From assembly GCA_940337035.1 (NCBI GenBank), contig CALNHX010003651.1, forward strand, positions 62,001 to 126,000: a stretch of DNA of 64,000 bases. Direction: 5' to 3'. Every line of letters starts with the position of its first letter. Position 1 is the first letter of the stretch. Positions 17,038 to 28,126 of this stretch are shown here, piece by piece. The position numbers and the translations under genes were made by a program. The notes under the pieces were generated by a model. That model was not told the DNA's origin, made no database searches, and saw nothing but the letters and a program-made list of their open reading frames with translations. This DNA is from Agriotes lineatus. Taxonomy: Eukaryota > Arthropoda > Insecta > Coleoptera > Elateridae.

Positions 17038-20000
17038 CTAATGCGATCCTACGTTTTCCAATGCCATTAGATTTGTTACTAGATTATATAATTGCTGTAA
17101 AATGCTTTCGTGCGGACAATTCAAACTGAAAATATCGAGATTCTTTTTACCGGCTTGAACTAGCGTACCTGAAAATTCGTTGTATTCATAAAAATTCTTT
17201 TTATTAAAGAAATATATGTGTCCGTTCGTATATCGAAAAACAGATTTAAAGTCAATGGGTACCCCTGGAAAATCTTTGTTAGTCGTACCGAGTTTTGAGT
17301 ATTTAAAACTACATTCGTCCACTTCCATGTAAAGGTTCGGCTCATAAAAGATGTACGTCCGACCAGAGTACGTATTAAGTACGCCGTTTATCTCAATTAT
17401 ATTACGTTGGCCTAGAACTGTGTTTAGTTTCGGGTAACCATGTAGAAGTTGCATCGAAGGAAATTCCATCGCATAAATATATTTGTCTATGAAAAACACT
17501 ATTTGCCCATTAGGCCGCTCATATACTGCATCGATTTCTGTAAAATCTTTAGGTAAAAACATTAACCAGTCAGCTAGCAAAAGCGGTTCGTTATACGTCT
17601 TTTCGCCTAAATTTATCATCCATACATACTTTCCATAGAATATATAGAATTTTTGATTAACTATTAGAAATTTATCTACTGTTTTAGTTAAAGCGCATAG
17701 ATCCGGTTTCCTTTCTGTCTGTTTTTCTAGCGTGTCTTGCTGACGTTTAGTAGTAGTAGTAGTAGTAGTAGTAGTAATAGTTGGACGCGCCGTAATATTC
17801 GCCCGAACAGTTGTGCTTGTAGAACGCGCCGTAATAATAGGTAGTTTGATTCTTCGGTTTTTTCCATATGCACTTTGTATCCCCAGTATATCATCTTGAG
17901 AGAGGCCAATGTTTGACAAGTTGCTTGGTGTCCGATAATACGAATACATGATAGACTTTTTCACAGCCGAATGACGCATGCCTAAAGCATGTCCTATTTC
18001 AGGGCTGTCCAACATATGGCCAGCGGGCCGCATGCGGCCCTCCAGGATATTTTTGCGGCCCGCGGATCGATAGATACTATACTTTCAGGAAACATGAATC
18101 TAGAATATACATTATAAATAATTGAAAACAATTTAAAATAGATCCATAGGACGAAGGTACAAAAATATATCATTAGTAAAAGAATTTTCACTGTATGTTT
18201 CAACATTGCGTTAGGAAACAGTCCCGCCCACTTCCGATGTAAGGCTTGTCTTGTCTGTTGTCTCAATCTGGCAGTTGCCACCAACGCGAATGGTGCTGTA
18301 GCGATCAGACACCTGTTTTTGATTGTTTTTTAGTAGTGTTTAGTTCTTCTAGTTGTTAATTGTTGTTAACTAATGATTACTTTGACAGTTTTTACTTATC
18401 AACGAATGTCATTTTATCTAGCTTACTTATCTATGTAACGCTTGCTCCTGTATGAAATTTTTATTATACATAAAATGTATTTAAATTTAATACATCGTCT
18501 AATCAAGCGCTGCATCAATTCGACGCGTGAACTTGCCATAAGAAATCCTAGCCGCGATGCGCGTGGCCGCGAAGTATGAACGACCGCGTCGTTCCCTCTC
18601 CAGTGGAAGCTAAGGCAAGTACCCCGATAACGCGGCAGAAAAGGAATAAAAGAAGATTGCACTGCCAGTTCCAATAACTTGAGAAAATTCCCCCTTGAGT
18701 CCACCAGTCCTGATCCTGTCTTGTCCTTTTCTACCTGGGCCCGCCGGTCTGACACGCTGAACTGTCTAACGAAGTAGGCCTCCAACCCTTACCAGACCAG
18801 GCAACAAGGGAGATGACGTGTTGTACTGTCAGCCCGAGAAGTTCAAATTTTCTGCAAGAGCAAGACCGCTAGAATCGCTAAATTTACCGGAAAATTACAG
18901 CTTAAAATCACTGCTGAGTGGAAGGTTAAGTTTGCAGGAACGAAAGACCTACTCAGCCCATTTCCCGAAGAATCGGCGTGTCTACCGACGGCCTACCAAT
19001 AGGGACCCGCAGCACTCGCCGGTTAATTAGGTTGCAGCTTGACCCACGAAACAAGACACCGTTCCAGAAGAAGATGTTAATTTTAAACAATGTACAACTC
19101 ACAGTTATTTTTAATTAATCATTGTAACTAGCTAAAAACTTTATATTTGTTTTGGTAATTATCTGGTGTTTTACCTAATCGAATATATATTTGAGTGAAC
19201 GTATTTCTCCGATTTGAGCTTAACCTGAATGGTAAATCTTTGACGCCCTTAGTAAAGGGGCGAAACGTCACATCTCTATACGTAAACTTACATTAATTTT
19301 TGTAATTTTTGTCTTTTGTCGGTATCTCAAGAACAGAAAGGAATTAACCTAAAGTGAATATGATTTTTTTTTTTAGAATAACTTCTAGAACATATGGTGT
19401 AGGTAAGTTTGTCGGTTACCTCAGGAAACACCCTGTATATCTCTTTTATGTTTCAATGCTTTTTGTAATGTAACCTAAGTTTCTTGAATAAATAAAAATT
19501 AGTATTGAAATAGGTATACACGTTTTATATTTATTACAAATCACTCACAAAGTCGCATACGACACATTTTATGATGCGGCCCTCATAACCTTCAAATTTT
19601 TTACAGTGGCCCTTGGGCTCCTTGAAGTTGGACAGCCCTGTCCTATTTCATGAGTTAAGATTGAAAGAAGACTTGTTTGACCTTCAGGTACAATACCATC
19701 CACTCCGGTATACCAATTAACCGGTGTATTAATATGCACTTCAACTGGTTTCTGTTCGGGCCCTGGAAAGTAAGAGTGACCTAGTATGCCATCCTCAAAG
19801 TCAAACCCGCACACTTTATCAACTGTTGTATGTGTGTGATACTTATCTCTCATAGAGATTGCTATCATAGCGGTTCAATTGTACGTAAACTGAAATTCTA
19901 GGTTTGTATATTGCGACCATATGCTGAAAGCCCTATTGGCCACATGAACTAGTTCGGCGGTAGTCGGCTGAAAATTCCACGTTATAACATGTGCATTCCA

Positions 20001-20321
20001 CTTTGACTTATGCACTTGAAATAACCCTATTATATCTTTAACACCACATCTAGGCTTCTTCATTAAATTCAAAGTTTCCGTATTAATAGTATTTGATATT
20101 GGTAAATCGTAGCGGGCTTGAAATGTGTTTAATGCAGATGTGAAAGCCTCAGAATTTTCAATTAATTTTGTTGATGTTAAACCATGTTCACTTTCGTTGT
20201 TGCTAGATTCCAAAAACCCAAAACTCTGTAGGTATTTGATAACTTCACCTGTTTCGTTACAGTTCTGTTGGCTGCCAACTGCATATCCTACTACTAACAA
20301 TAAAACAAACATTTGATACAT
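17038..20321 (-). pseudogene. Intronless matrix metalloproteinase, disabled by a stop codon and a hAT insertion
   Basis: Reading on the minus strand from ATG 20321: a signal peptide (MYQMFVLLLVVGYAVGS), a propeptide with the cysteine-switch KPRCGVKD, and the start of the catalytic domain (WNFQPTTAELVHVANRAF). A TGA interrupts the frame at about 19872-19874. The same frame resumes with the structural-zinc segment (FDFEDGILGHSYFPGP) and reaches the first half of the HExxHxxGxxH zinc motif, where the insertion at 18000-19640 begins. Beyond it the second half of the motif and a Met-turn (SIMYSYY) follow, then a Thr-rich hinge encoded by a GTA/ACT repeat (17749-17775) and a hemopexin-like domain to 17038. 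Removing the insertion and one 8-bp duplication leaves the frame in register, about 544 codons. MMPs are secreted matrix-degrading proteases; intronless versions occur in several insect DNA viruses, but a host retrocopy is also possible. Confidence 0.85.
18000..19640. mobile_element. Non-autonomous hAT element in the MMP gene, 8-bp target duplication
   Basis: 1641 bp, with termini CAGGGCTGTCCAAC on the left and the exact complement on the right. It is flanked by TCCTATTT at 17992-17999 and 19641-19648. The CAGGG ends and the 8-bp duplication are diagnostic of the hAT superfamily. GC-rich subterminal sequence (GGCCGCATGCGGCC; GCGGCCCTCA) follows each end. Open frames inside (for example minus 18423-18785) show no hAT transposase or BED finger, so it would need a transposase supplied in trans. 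Confidence 0.9.
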
Positions 20322-20640
20322 TTTACGTGTTTAATAGATACACGTCGCACAGAATGTTGCTACACACTAATATATTTGTTTAATGGTATCAACATTAAAT
20401 ACTGTCTTAGAACTCTTCTTTCACCTTTCTATTTATTTCACCTCGGTCAGCTGGTTGCCTAACCCGAGGTCCTTCATCAGGTTTGGTTGTTGTTGTTGTT
20501 TTTCTACAGGTAGGAGACTTAACTAATTATTATACAAAAGCCGCTTCTTTTCGTATATTTATTATTATTAGATATACAAAATTTCAATGCGAGGCAAAAG
20601 ATAATAAGGAGTCAATAAACTATTATCATATGAACGTGTT

Positions 20641-21030
20641 TTTGATAAATCTCAGTATTTTCGAAACATCGGTCTTTTGTTTCTTCATATCTGCATATAT
20701 TGCAAATAGCGTTTCTATATTATGTTGTAACCTTCACTTTTACATTCTAGTATGAGCTGTAATAAAAACGACAACTTTTATAAATGTTTATTTTTAAAAT
20801 TGGTGGTTTTACATATCTTAATGGTCCATAAATTAATAGCATAAGCAATTGGTTGTTTTGATAAATCTCAGTATTTTTGGAACACCGGTCTTGTGTTTTT
20901 CCACATCTGCGTAGATTGAAAATAGCGCTTCACTTTTACATTCCAGTTTGAGCTGTAATAAAAACGGCAACTTTTTAAAATGTTCATTTAAAAGATTAGT
21001 ACAATAAGCAATTGGTTGTTTTACCTGGGC
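20641..21030 (+). repeat. Tandem duplication, about 216-bp period, two copies
   Basis: The unit beginning TTTGATAAATCTCAGTATTT at 20641 starts again at 20857 and shares the following landmarks: GGTCTT, ATCTGCRTA, GAGCTGTAATAAAAAC and AAGCAATTGGTTG. Copies differ at scattered positions and by small indels. No coding potential; it lies downstream of the OB-like gene on its strand and upstream of the MMP promoter. Confidence 0.65.
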
Positions 21031-21094
21031 AAATTTACTAAGTTAGTGCCATACCCCTTATAAACTACAATAGCGAGTTTTACCTGTATACATC

Positions 21095-21409
21095 CTAAAG
21101 TTCCACAAATTTGACCAAGTTGGCATCGGACCCTTTAGACACATTTTTTCGACCAATAAAAACCAGAGCGTATTTTTTTGCGGATTTGTTAATTTTAGTT
21201 ATATCTTCATCAGTCATTTTTTCGGAAATTCGTTTTGGAAGGTAAATTCGTACATCCTCGGTTTCAATGAAAACGTTCCGTCCAAATTGTGGATGATTAC
21301 CCGATTGAATATTTTCGATAATGTAGTTTTTGTTTATTTGCATTTCGCTTATTTTTAATATTGACTTGAGAAGCCAGACGCTGTTAACTTGTTCGAAAAA
21401 TGAATTCAT
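21095..21409 (-). CDS. Small OB-fold-like protein of the virus-like locus
   Basis: A 104-residue intact frame from ATG 21409. Pattern: ILKISEMQINKNYIIENIQS, FGRNVFIET, VRIYLPKRISEKMTDEDI, KKYALVFIGRK, KGSDANLVKFVEL. A short beta-strand succession with GR-N-V-F and an LP-R-I-S-DEDI helix resembles small uncharacterised arthropod proteins that recur next to viral or transposon genes. An OB-fold nucleic-acid-binding role (single-strand DNA binding) is my inference from that layout. The promoter is strong: TATATAAAGG at 21472-21481 and TTAGT about 33 bp downstream, giving a leader of about 38 nt. A deleted copy lies in the left arm at 13287. Confidence 0.5.
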   Translation of the reverse strand: MNSFFEQVNSVWLLKSILKISEMQINKNYIIENIQSGNHPQFGRNVFIETEDVRIYLPKRISEKMTDEDITKINKSAKKYALVFIGRKNVSKGSDANLVKFVEL

Positions 21410-21444
21410 TTTAGGATCGTTTTCAACTAAAAGTACTAGTTGGT

Positions 21445-21481
21445 ACTAATATAATATGAACAAAGAACAGTCCTTTATATA
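21445..21481 (-). promoter_or_regulatory. TATA box plus TTAGT initiator of the OB-like gene
   Basis: On the minus strand, TATATAAAGG (21481 down to 21472) is followed by TTAGT at 21449-21445. The distance from the TATA start to the initiator A is about 33 bp. It has the same architecture as the promoter before the nuclease-like gene at 11897. Confidence 0.6.
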
Positions 21482-21621
21482 GGAATAAGCTGCCCGGAAA
21501 AATGTGGGCGTTATTACATCAGTTGGCCTTTGCTTTCTCTAGAATTATTAAAAAATCTACTCCGCAATAAACAAGTAACCACCTTTCTAATTATGCACAG
21601 GTAGATTAGTCTTCGATTCAA

Positions 21622-21739
21622 TTGATTTTGCATGTGTTCTCTTTGGGAGTATAAAGCAGCAGAGAAAAGTTTTATTAGTGCAGCACATGAAGACACATCG
21701 AGGTGATAAACCTTATTCATGTTTGATTTGCGAATAATA
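21622..21739 (+). pseudogene. Relic of a C2H2 zinc finger
   Basis: The plus strand reads a degenerate finger: KVLLVQHMKTHRGDKPYSC then LICE and a stop (at about 21734). The LVQHMKTH-linker-PYSCLIC layout is that of the zinc-finger arrays at both ends of the window. It overlaps, in antisense, the small minus-strand frame 21514-21720. Part of the same relic can be traced inverted in the left arm near 13250-13290. Confidence 0.5.
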
Positions 21740-22512
21740 CATAACTACTACTTGAAAGGCCAGTTAAAATAAAAAATTCTACTAAATAAACGGTATCCTT
21801 GTTAGTGCGTTATGCAACAAATATATTAAATACTTTTTGCTTTAAGTAAATTAGCTGCACATTTTTAGTTAGATTGTAAATATCAAGACCTTTCGAATTA
21901 TTCATTTTAGCGGACTTTTACTGCAGTATGCACTTTTCAATGTACCTGTTATTATTGTAATTAAATGTAATTTACTCTGTATCAATTTGAATCATTTGTT
22001 ATTAATGTTAACAGGGCCAATTTAAATATTTACTAAAATCCGGCTAAAAACACATTAGACAATGTACGCTCACTATATAGGTTGAATGAATTGCGCCCCA
22101 TTAACAAGTAAATACGCGAAATAAATGTCTTGCTTATACTTCAATCGTTTCCTCTATTTCGCTTGTCTTAAAATTGGTGCTCGACACTGTTAGCCTATCC
22201 GAAAAAAGAATTTGATTTGTAATTGATTCTATTTTGAAACTAGTGTAATATGAAATAAAAACCTATATATACTGTACAACTAGCGACCTAAAAATGTTAA
22301 AAATCTAAGTAAAAGGAATTAATTAAGCAAACGTAGCGGATGTAATAGTTAACCAATAAATAATAAAAATCTAAATAAACGGTTGCAAGAGTAAAAGGTA
22401 TCCTTGTTAATGAATAAACATAATTAATTTTTGCTTTAAGTAAATTCACATTCTCTATTTTTAAAGCGGATTTCCTATATATACATAAATCGTTACGAGC
22501 GTTGGCAAAATT

Positions 22513-22980
22513 GTGCTTGTCGAAAACAACAAGAACTTTGTTATAATAGATTTGCAAAGCTTCAAGACAAGCGATAAGAACTTTAGCCCGAAAGAATTGG
22601 CTGCTTACGATGGAGACGCCGTTTCGCACTATATCTTCAGAGCTCCGTTTCCCTTTTCAACATTAGCATCGCATTTACAAAAAGAAGCAAAATGGTTCAT
22701 GAATAATCACCACTGCATTAATTGGAGCGAAGGGTTTACTCCGGCCTTCATGTTTCCGAAGATCCTTCAACGACTTGTTCGAGATGCCGATGTAATATAC
22801 GTAAAAGGACGTGAAAAGGCCGCATTTTTAAGAAATTACATAAACAAACGCATCGTCGAGATAGAAGAACAACCGGCCCTCACCCCATCACAACCGGCCT
22901 GCCTGCATCATTCGCAATCTATTTGTTACTGCGCCTTATCCAATGTTTATCATTTGCAAAAACACTATATATTGAAATAA
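22513..22980 (+). pseudogene. Nuclease-like ORF, copy 2, without an ATG start
   Basis: Open for about 155 codons and clearly paralogous to 11897-12346: FVIIDLQSF, SPKELAAYDG, SHYIFRAPFPF, NHHCINW, YVKGREKAAFLRNYI and a C-terminal Cys/His segment (CLHHSQSICYCAL). Between the in-frame stop at 22486 and the conserved start of the domain there is no ATG; the first open codon group includes GTG 22513. A TATA-like run (CTATATATAC near 22472) lies upstream. Either the start codon has been lost, translation uses a non-AUG codon, or a short upstream exon supplies it. The copy is in the same orientation as copy 1, although it sits in the opposite arm. Confidence 0.5.
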
Positions 22981-23249
22981 TGACCCCCTGGTATGTATTT
23001 TGTTTAACATCTAAAGCACCAGGACTTCGCGTAATTTTTATTACATTGTTATTGCATGATTGACGGTAATGAATTATTCCGGAACTTTATATGCAAATGT
23101 AGATGTTAATACCTAGTATTAGATTGTTGTAATTAAATAATGTTTTAAATAAAAACACATGGTTCTTGTTTTAATATATTGATTTTAGGAGGTGTAATTC
23201 CATGCATAGTTAAAATAAACGTGCACGTAAAACAAAATATATAATAACT

Positions 23250-25480
23250 AACACCGCTGCATAGGTATACAAACATATTTACAATTTAGCGTAGCGCGAC
23301 CTTCGATTTTTTGCCGGGTATACATTATAAATAGCCGCGGTCAGGTGCACCGGATCTACTTATTTAAATTGATTTAATAATCCATTAAACCTTTCTAATT
23401 ATGTACATATTTTGAACTGCATGTAGGTAATATCGCTGCTCTTAAGAATGTAATGCGAAATACCGGTTATTTATATTAGTCAACACATGTAACAAAACGG
23501 CAATGTCGTTAATTGCAGCACGAGTTCAATAATGTCGTTTCTCCTACTAATTATGTTGTTATGATATGCAGATTAACCAGATCTATTCCTGAAGTAGCAG
23601 TGGTGTAATTTTTCTTGAATTAACGCTCCTGTAACTGATCTTAATAATTAGAACAGTGCTGACCTTAAATTCTTACTTTCAAATTTAAGGCGGTTAATAT
23701 CATACTAGTGCAATTATAAACTTTGGCGAATGTTAATTTCATTAGCCGTGTACTGCCGGCGCGCTTTCATTTAGTAGGCTACAATGGTCAGTACCTTAAC
23801 TCGAATTTCTGGAGTTTGTTAGGCGCCCCCCGTAAAATATGTGGATGTGGTTTACAAGCATAAGGGATGAATGATAAATTGGCCTTAAATTTGCATTTTA
23901 TTAAAAATGTTCAGTACTGGGTATTCTATTTTAATATACAAAAGATGATGTGACATTGAATCTTCCCTCCACCTCCTCCCGCCCCGTGCAGTAAGATAAG
24001 GGTTGAATGACGAACGACAAATTGGTCTTAAATCTGCATTTTTATTAAGAGTGTTTAGTACTTGGTATTCTATTCAAATGTACAAAAATGTACAATAACC
24101 AGACCATGGGGGGTTCCGGCGGCTGGGGCTTTTCCCCGGAGTCTGCGCCGCCCCCTTCCCGCCTTGCGCAGCGAGATAAGAGATAAAAGATTTAGGTTAT
24201 GACAAATTAGCCTTAAATTTGCACTTCCGGTCTCCACGCTCATCAAAATTTGTCAGTTAGCCACGGCGCTATTTTTTACATTAAGGAATAGATTAGCCTT
24301 AAATTTGCATTGCCCCCCGGGGTCTGACAGACTCCGATGAACTTTGACATTTGGCTTTTAAAAATTTACCCGAAAATATATACTTGGACATGGGGCCCCG
24401 GAGTTGATGTTTAGGGGATGTTATTCACATCTAACGACTTTTGAAACCGGTTTCCACGATGGCAAAGATGACACTCAAGATAATGAAGATGACACCTTTG
24501 CGTCCTCTCTGCCCTCTGGGGTTGATGTGACCTTGAAACTTCCTCCGCTCCTGCATTTTTATGTTATGTAGATAGAGATACCTATAGAAACCTATGTGTT
24601 ACAGAGAGAAAGATGGATTTTTTGTAGAAACCTATGTGTTAGAGAGAGAAAGATAGATTTTTGGAGTCTGACAGACTCCGATAACCTTTGACATTTGGCC
24701 TAGGGTTGATATTGCGCATGCGGGCCCGGCGGCTAGAGCTCTACCCCCGGTGTCTGACAGATACCGATGAACTTTGATATTTGGCTTTAAAAAATTACCC
24801 GAAAACTTGAACATGGGGGTCCGGCGGCTGGGGCTCTGCCCCTCGAGGTTGGTGTTGAGCAATATCCAGAACATGTTAAGCAATATCTTACATTTTTTCA
24901 ATAAAAATTTACCCGAAAATATATACTTGCACAAGGGGACCCGGCTGCTGGGGCTTTGCCCCCGGGTCCGACGGCTGAGGCTTTCTCCGGCCTCTAACTT
25001 GCTCAAGGGAGCCCCACAATATGGCGGCACAGACTCCGATGAACTTTGACATTTGGCATTATGAAGATGACACTCAAGATAATGAAGATGACACCTTTGC
25101 GGTTTCACTTCCGGTTCCCACGCTCATCAAAATTGGACAGTTAACCGCAGCGCCGGAATAAATTAACCTTAAATATACAAAAAACCTGATGCGAGCCCCC
25201 GGCGGCTGGAGCTCTGCCCCTCGGGGTTGGTGTGACCTTGAAACTTTCTCCGCTCCCGAACTTGCTTAAGGAGGCCCCACAATATGGCGGCTGGAGCTCT
25301 GCCCCCGGGGTTGATGTTGCGCAATACCCAGAACATGTTACGCAATATCTTACATTTTTAATATAAAAATTTACCCGAAAATATATACTTGAACATGGGG
25401 GCCCCGGCGGCTGACGCAATATTACGAATCTAGGGCTCTGCTCCGCGCGATGTGAACTTTGACATTTATACCCAGAACCC
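23250..25480 (-). repeat. Right outer inverted-repeat arm of the virus-like locus
   Basis: Reverse-complement partner of 9748-11800. It holds GTAGCGCGACCTTCGAT at 23291, the block 23820-24060 that mirrors 10900-11120, and several GC-rich units with CCGAAAATATATACTTG, GGCTGGGGCTCTGCCCC-like palindromes, GCCCCACAATATGGCGGC (25012 and 25272) and GGAGTCTGACAGACTCC (24663). It is longer than the left arm and includes extra tandem copies of the unit, so copy number differs between arms. The outermost recognisable unit ends near 25480; no target duplication could be identified because the left edge is disturbed. Confidence 0.75.
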
Positions 25481-28036
25481 GTAGCGAACCACCTTTCCCC
25501 CTTCCAAGCAACGTCTTGACTGTTCGACTTCTGGGCAACTAGTAATCTTTTTCGCATTCAAATCTCGACGTCCCTCTGACTTCGTGTTTTGACAACTTTT
25601 TCATACTCGATGCGTTTTGTCGCTATCACGGCGTAAAATTTTTTAAAATGGGCTCCGATTTCCACGGTCCGGGAAACGGAATGCTTACACGGCACACTAA
25701 CTCGGGAGATTTTTGACCGACGTATCGCAACTAAAAATTCTGCAAATGTGATATGAAGTAACGCAACGTCTGGACAGCCCGGTGTCGAGTTAATTAGGAT
25801 ACTGGAGGCCAAGGCGGTAAATAGAACGTGACACACAACTGTCATCTTGCATAAAACACAACGGAGAACGCATCACGTTTCCACAAGGATGTGCACGTTA
25901 GCTTGCATCCGCAAATTATTTGACTGTGCACAGAGACTTACTGGCACATTATGTTAGAAAACAAAAGCCCTTAAGATTAAACGTAAAAATAAAAAAATAG
26001 TCTCATATGTGGATATTATAGACTTGTTCACAAATTTGGGACATATTAAAGTTGCCCATCGGCACATGACAACTACATGTCAATTTTTTCTTTCACAGAA
26101 TGGACGTGTTACTGATTTTTACTTTTTGGGCAATCCTCCAAAGAAATATAATACTATATACACTCGGGTGCAAAAGCCGGCCGCCAGCTCAGTCGTAGAA
26201 TGGCGTGCAGGTCTTGAAGCGATTAATCAATAGAACAAACAAAGGTTTAAATGCCCAGCGCCAACAAATTTTTCAAATGACGGCGAGTACACCCCGGTGT
26301 TCCAGCGAGAATTTGTAAACTCAATATCTTATGCACAAACACAATTCCTGAAAGAGAGCTCCAAATAAAATAAATAACCGTAACTAAATTCAAACCTTCA
26401 TAGCTAGCATAATGATCATGTAATTTCATGTAAATATTACAGTACAAAAGTATACATATTTATCACAATAGTTCCAAGAAATCTGAATCGTAGGTTATTA
26501 CAATTAGCAAATTAGACATATATAATACTCACAGTTTTACATACAGTTCCGCAATAATACAATTGCACACATTAAAACGGATGAAGAGCAGGCCGCTCGG
26601 GCAGCAGAAGTTTTGCGCTTGGTTTTGTAGGAAACGCAAAGTGCGATCCCAGAGCGTTTGTTCTTAAATTCGTACGGCCGGAAGCTGGTGGCTCAACGCG
26701 ATCCGCACCATGACGGCAAGGGCAGAAGTTAAACCAGGAGAATAGCCTCCGTATCGAATCCTTTCTTGTGTTCTAATTTAACGCTTGCAGCAAGAGAAAA
26801 AGCGGCTCCAAAGGTCCAGCATACGCGGCCTCGAAATCGCTTGAAGCGGTGGCCGTGGAAGCGATAAATAAACAGCTGCAGCACTGCCTCAGATCGGCTC
26901 TTTAGCTTAAAAATGCTTGGGTCTCCAGCACTAGTTAACTGGAACTAGTTGCCTGGAAAATTTCCAGGCCATGTGTTACGCCACGTAGTGGAATACAAAA
27001 TCCGCAAAATGCGTACGAAATAATCTTCTTCAACGTGAGCTTGGGGACATCGGAACCGCTCAACAGTCTAGGCTTATATTTCACAATCAAACGAAACTAA
27101 CAGCAGCCTCAATAAAATCCCACCGAAGCCCTTCAAAATGCTAAACAACCATGTTGATTTGACAGACGAGAGCGGAAAGAACGCTCGAAGACAAAAGCGT
27201 GCGCCTAGAAATATTTCCATAACAAGGTCTTCGCAGTAGGCGCGACTACAAATCGCGCGAACAGACGCGCCGCAGCGCTGACTAAATACCATCGAATGCC
27301 AAATTGAAAGGCGGCGCAGTTGAAACGTAACAGAGGTCCAATTTTCAAACTCGATTTATTCGATTTTAGCAGTGGAGCATAAGGCTTTGTATGAAACTCG
27401 TACATAATCAGACTTTATCTAACTCGTTCTCTTTATTGGCCTCACTCTCTTCGCTCGTGGTACCATCAAATAGACTCGTTCAATAAAGTCCTACATTATG
27501 TGCGTAATAGCGAATATTGTCCGAATGCCAAAAATACTTGCTTTACGCCTTAAAAACCGGCTATTTATCGATCGTAAAAAATATGTTTTCGCAATATTTT
27601 TGACAATTACCATTTCATAACTTATAACTTTTAGTAGTAATTTTTCGTTTACTAGGTTCGAAGTACATTCCTGAAAAACATGAATCTGTACGTACACGCA
27701 ACATTTTTTTAGATAAATTTTGATACTGACACCTAGACGAAATTAGAGAAAATACATTAGTTGCACTTTTGAATGTATGTCCGCCATTTTTGTTTATAAA
27801 CAATATAACAAGTATTTTAGAAATAACGTATACAATAATTATTTTAAAATTTCCCTAAAAGAAATTCAAAAAAATATTAAGGTTTATAGAGACCTACAAA
27901 AATAATTCATAAATTATTCATATTTTTCGTTATGTTACAAGAATTCAAATCGATGTAAGCTAAAACTCCAATTTTGATATCTCAAATATCACCTATTTCT
28001 AATTTTCAATGTAATTCTTTCCCTTTCCCTTTCTAG
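25481..28036. other. Intergenic or intronic stretch, no gene seen
   Basis: No frame with recognisable protein character. The open frames are short and lack motifs. Base composition shifts from mixed to A/T-rich after 27400. Nothing resembling terminal repeats or RNA genes was found. Confidence 0.5.
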
Positions 28037-28126
28037 GTCCTGTAGTTATTCCGCGGACAATGAAGATGATGTCCCAGGGTCGCCGCAGGAAGTCAGAAAA
28101 GCTGCTAGAGAGGGTGATACCACGTG
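28037..28126 (+). CDS. Candidate internal exon of a host gene
   Basis: A long pyrimidine tract ends in CCCTTTCTAG just before 28037, and GTAAGTAC follows at 28127, giving excellent acceptor and donor sites for a 90-nt exon. In the frame leaving one base before and two after, it encodes 29 hydrophilic residues (SYSADNEDDVPGSPQEVRKA...). No family recognised. That phase joins correctly with the candidate terminal exon at 49113. Alternative frames are also open, so the frame is chosen mainly by that match. Confidence 0.45.

Larger units (their letters stand above)
20290..22150 (-). repeat. Right inner inverted-repeat arm
   Basis: Counterpart of 13040-14034. It includes the MMP promoter and signal-peptide region (20290-20540), the OB-like ORF and its upstream flank (21095-21720), and the A/T-rich block ending near 22150. 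It is longer than the left version because it keeps the full OB-like gene and an internal 216-bp tandem duplication. Confidence 0.6.

Noticed and set aside
18423..18785. 120-residue minus frame inside the hAT element as a transposase
   Set aside because: No hAT dimerisation motif, DDE residues or BED finger can be seen; composition looks random.
22297..22629. 110-residue minus frame overlapping the nuclease-like copy 2
   Set aside because: Shadow of the paralogous plus-strand ORF, with no motif of its own.
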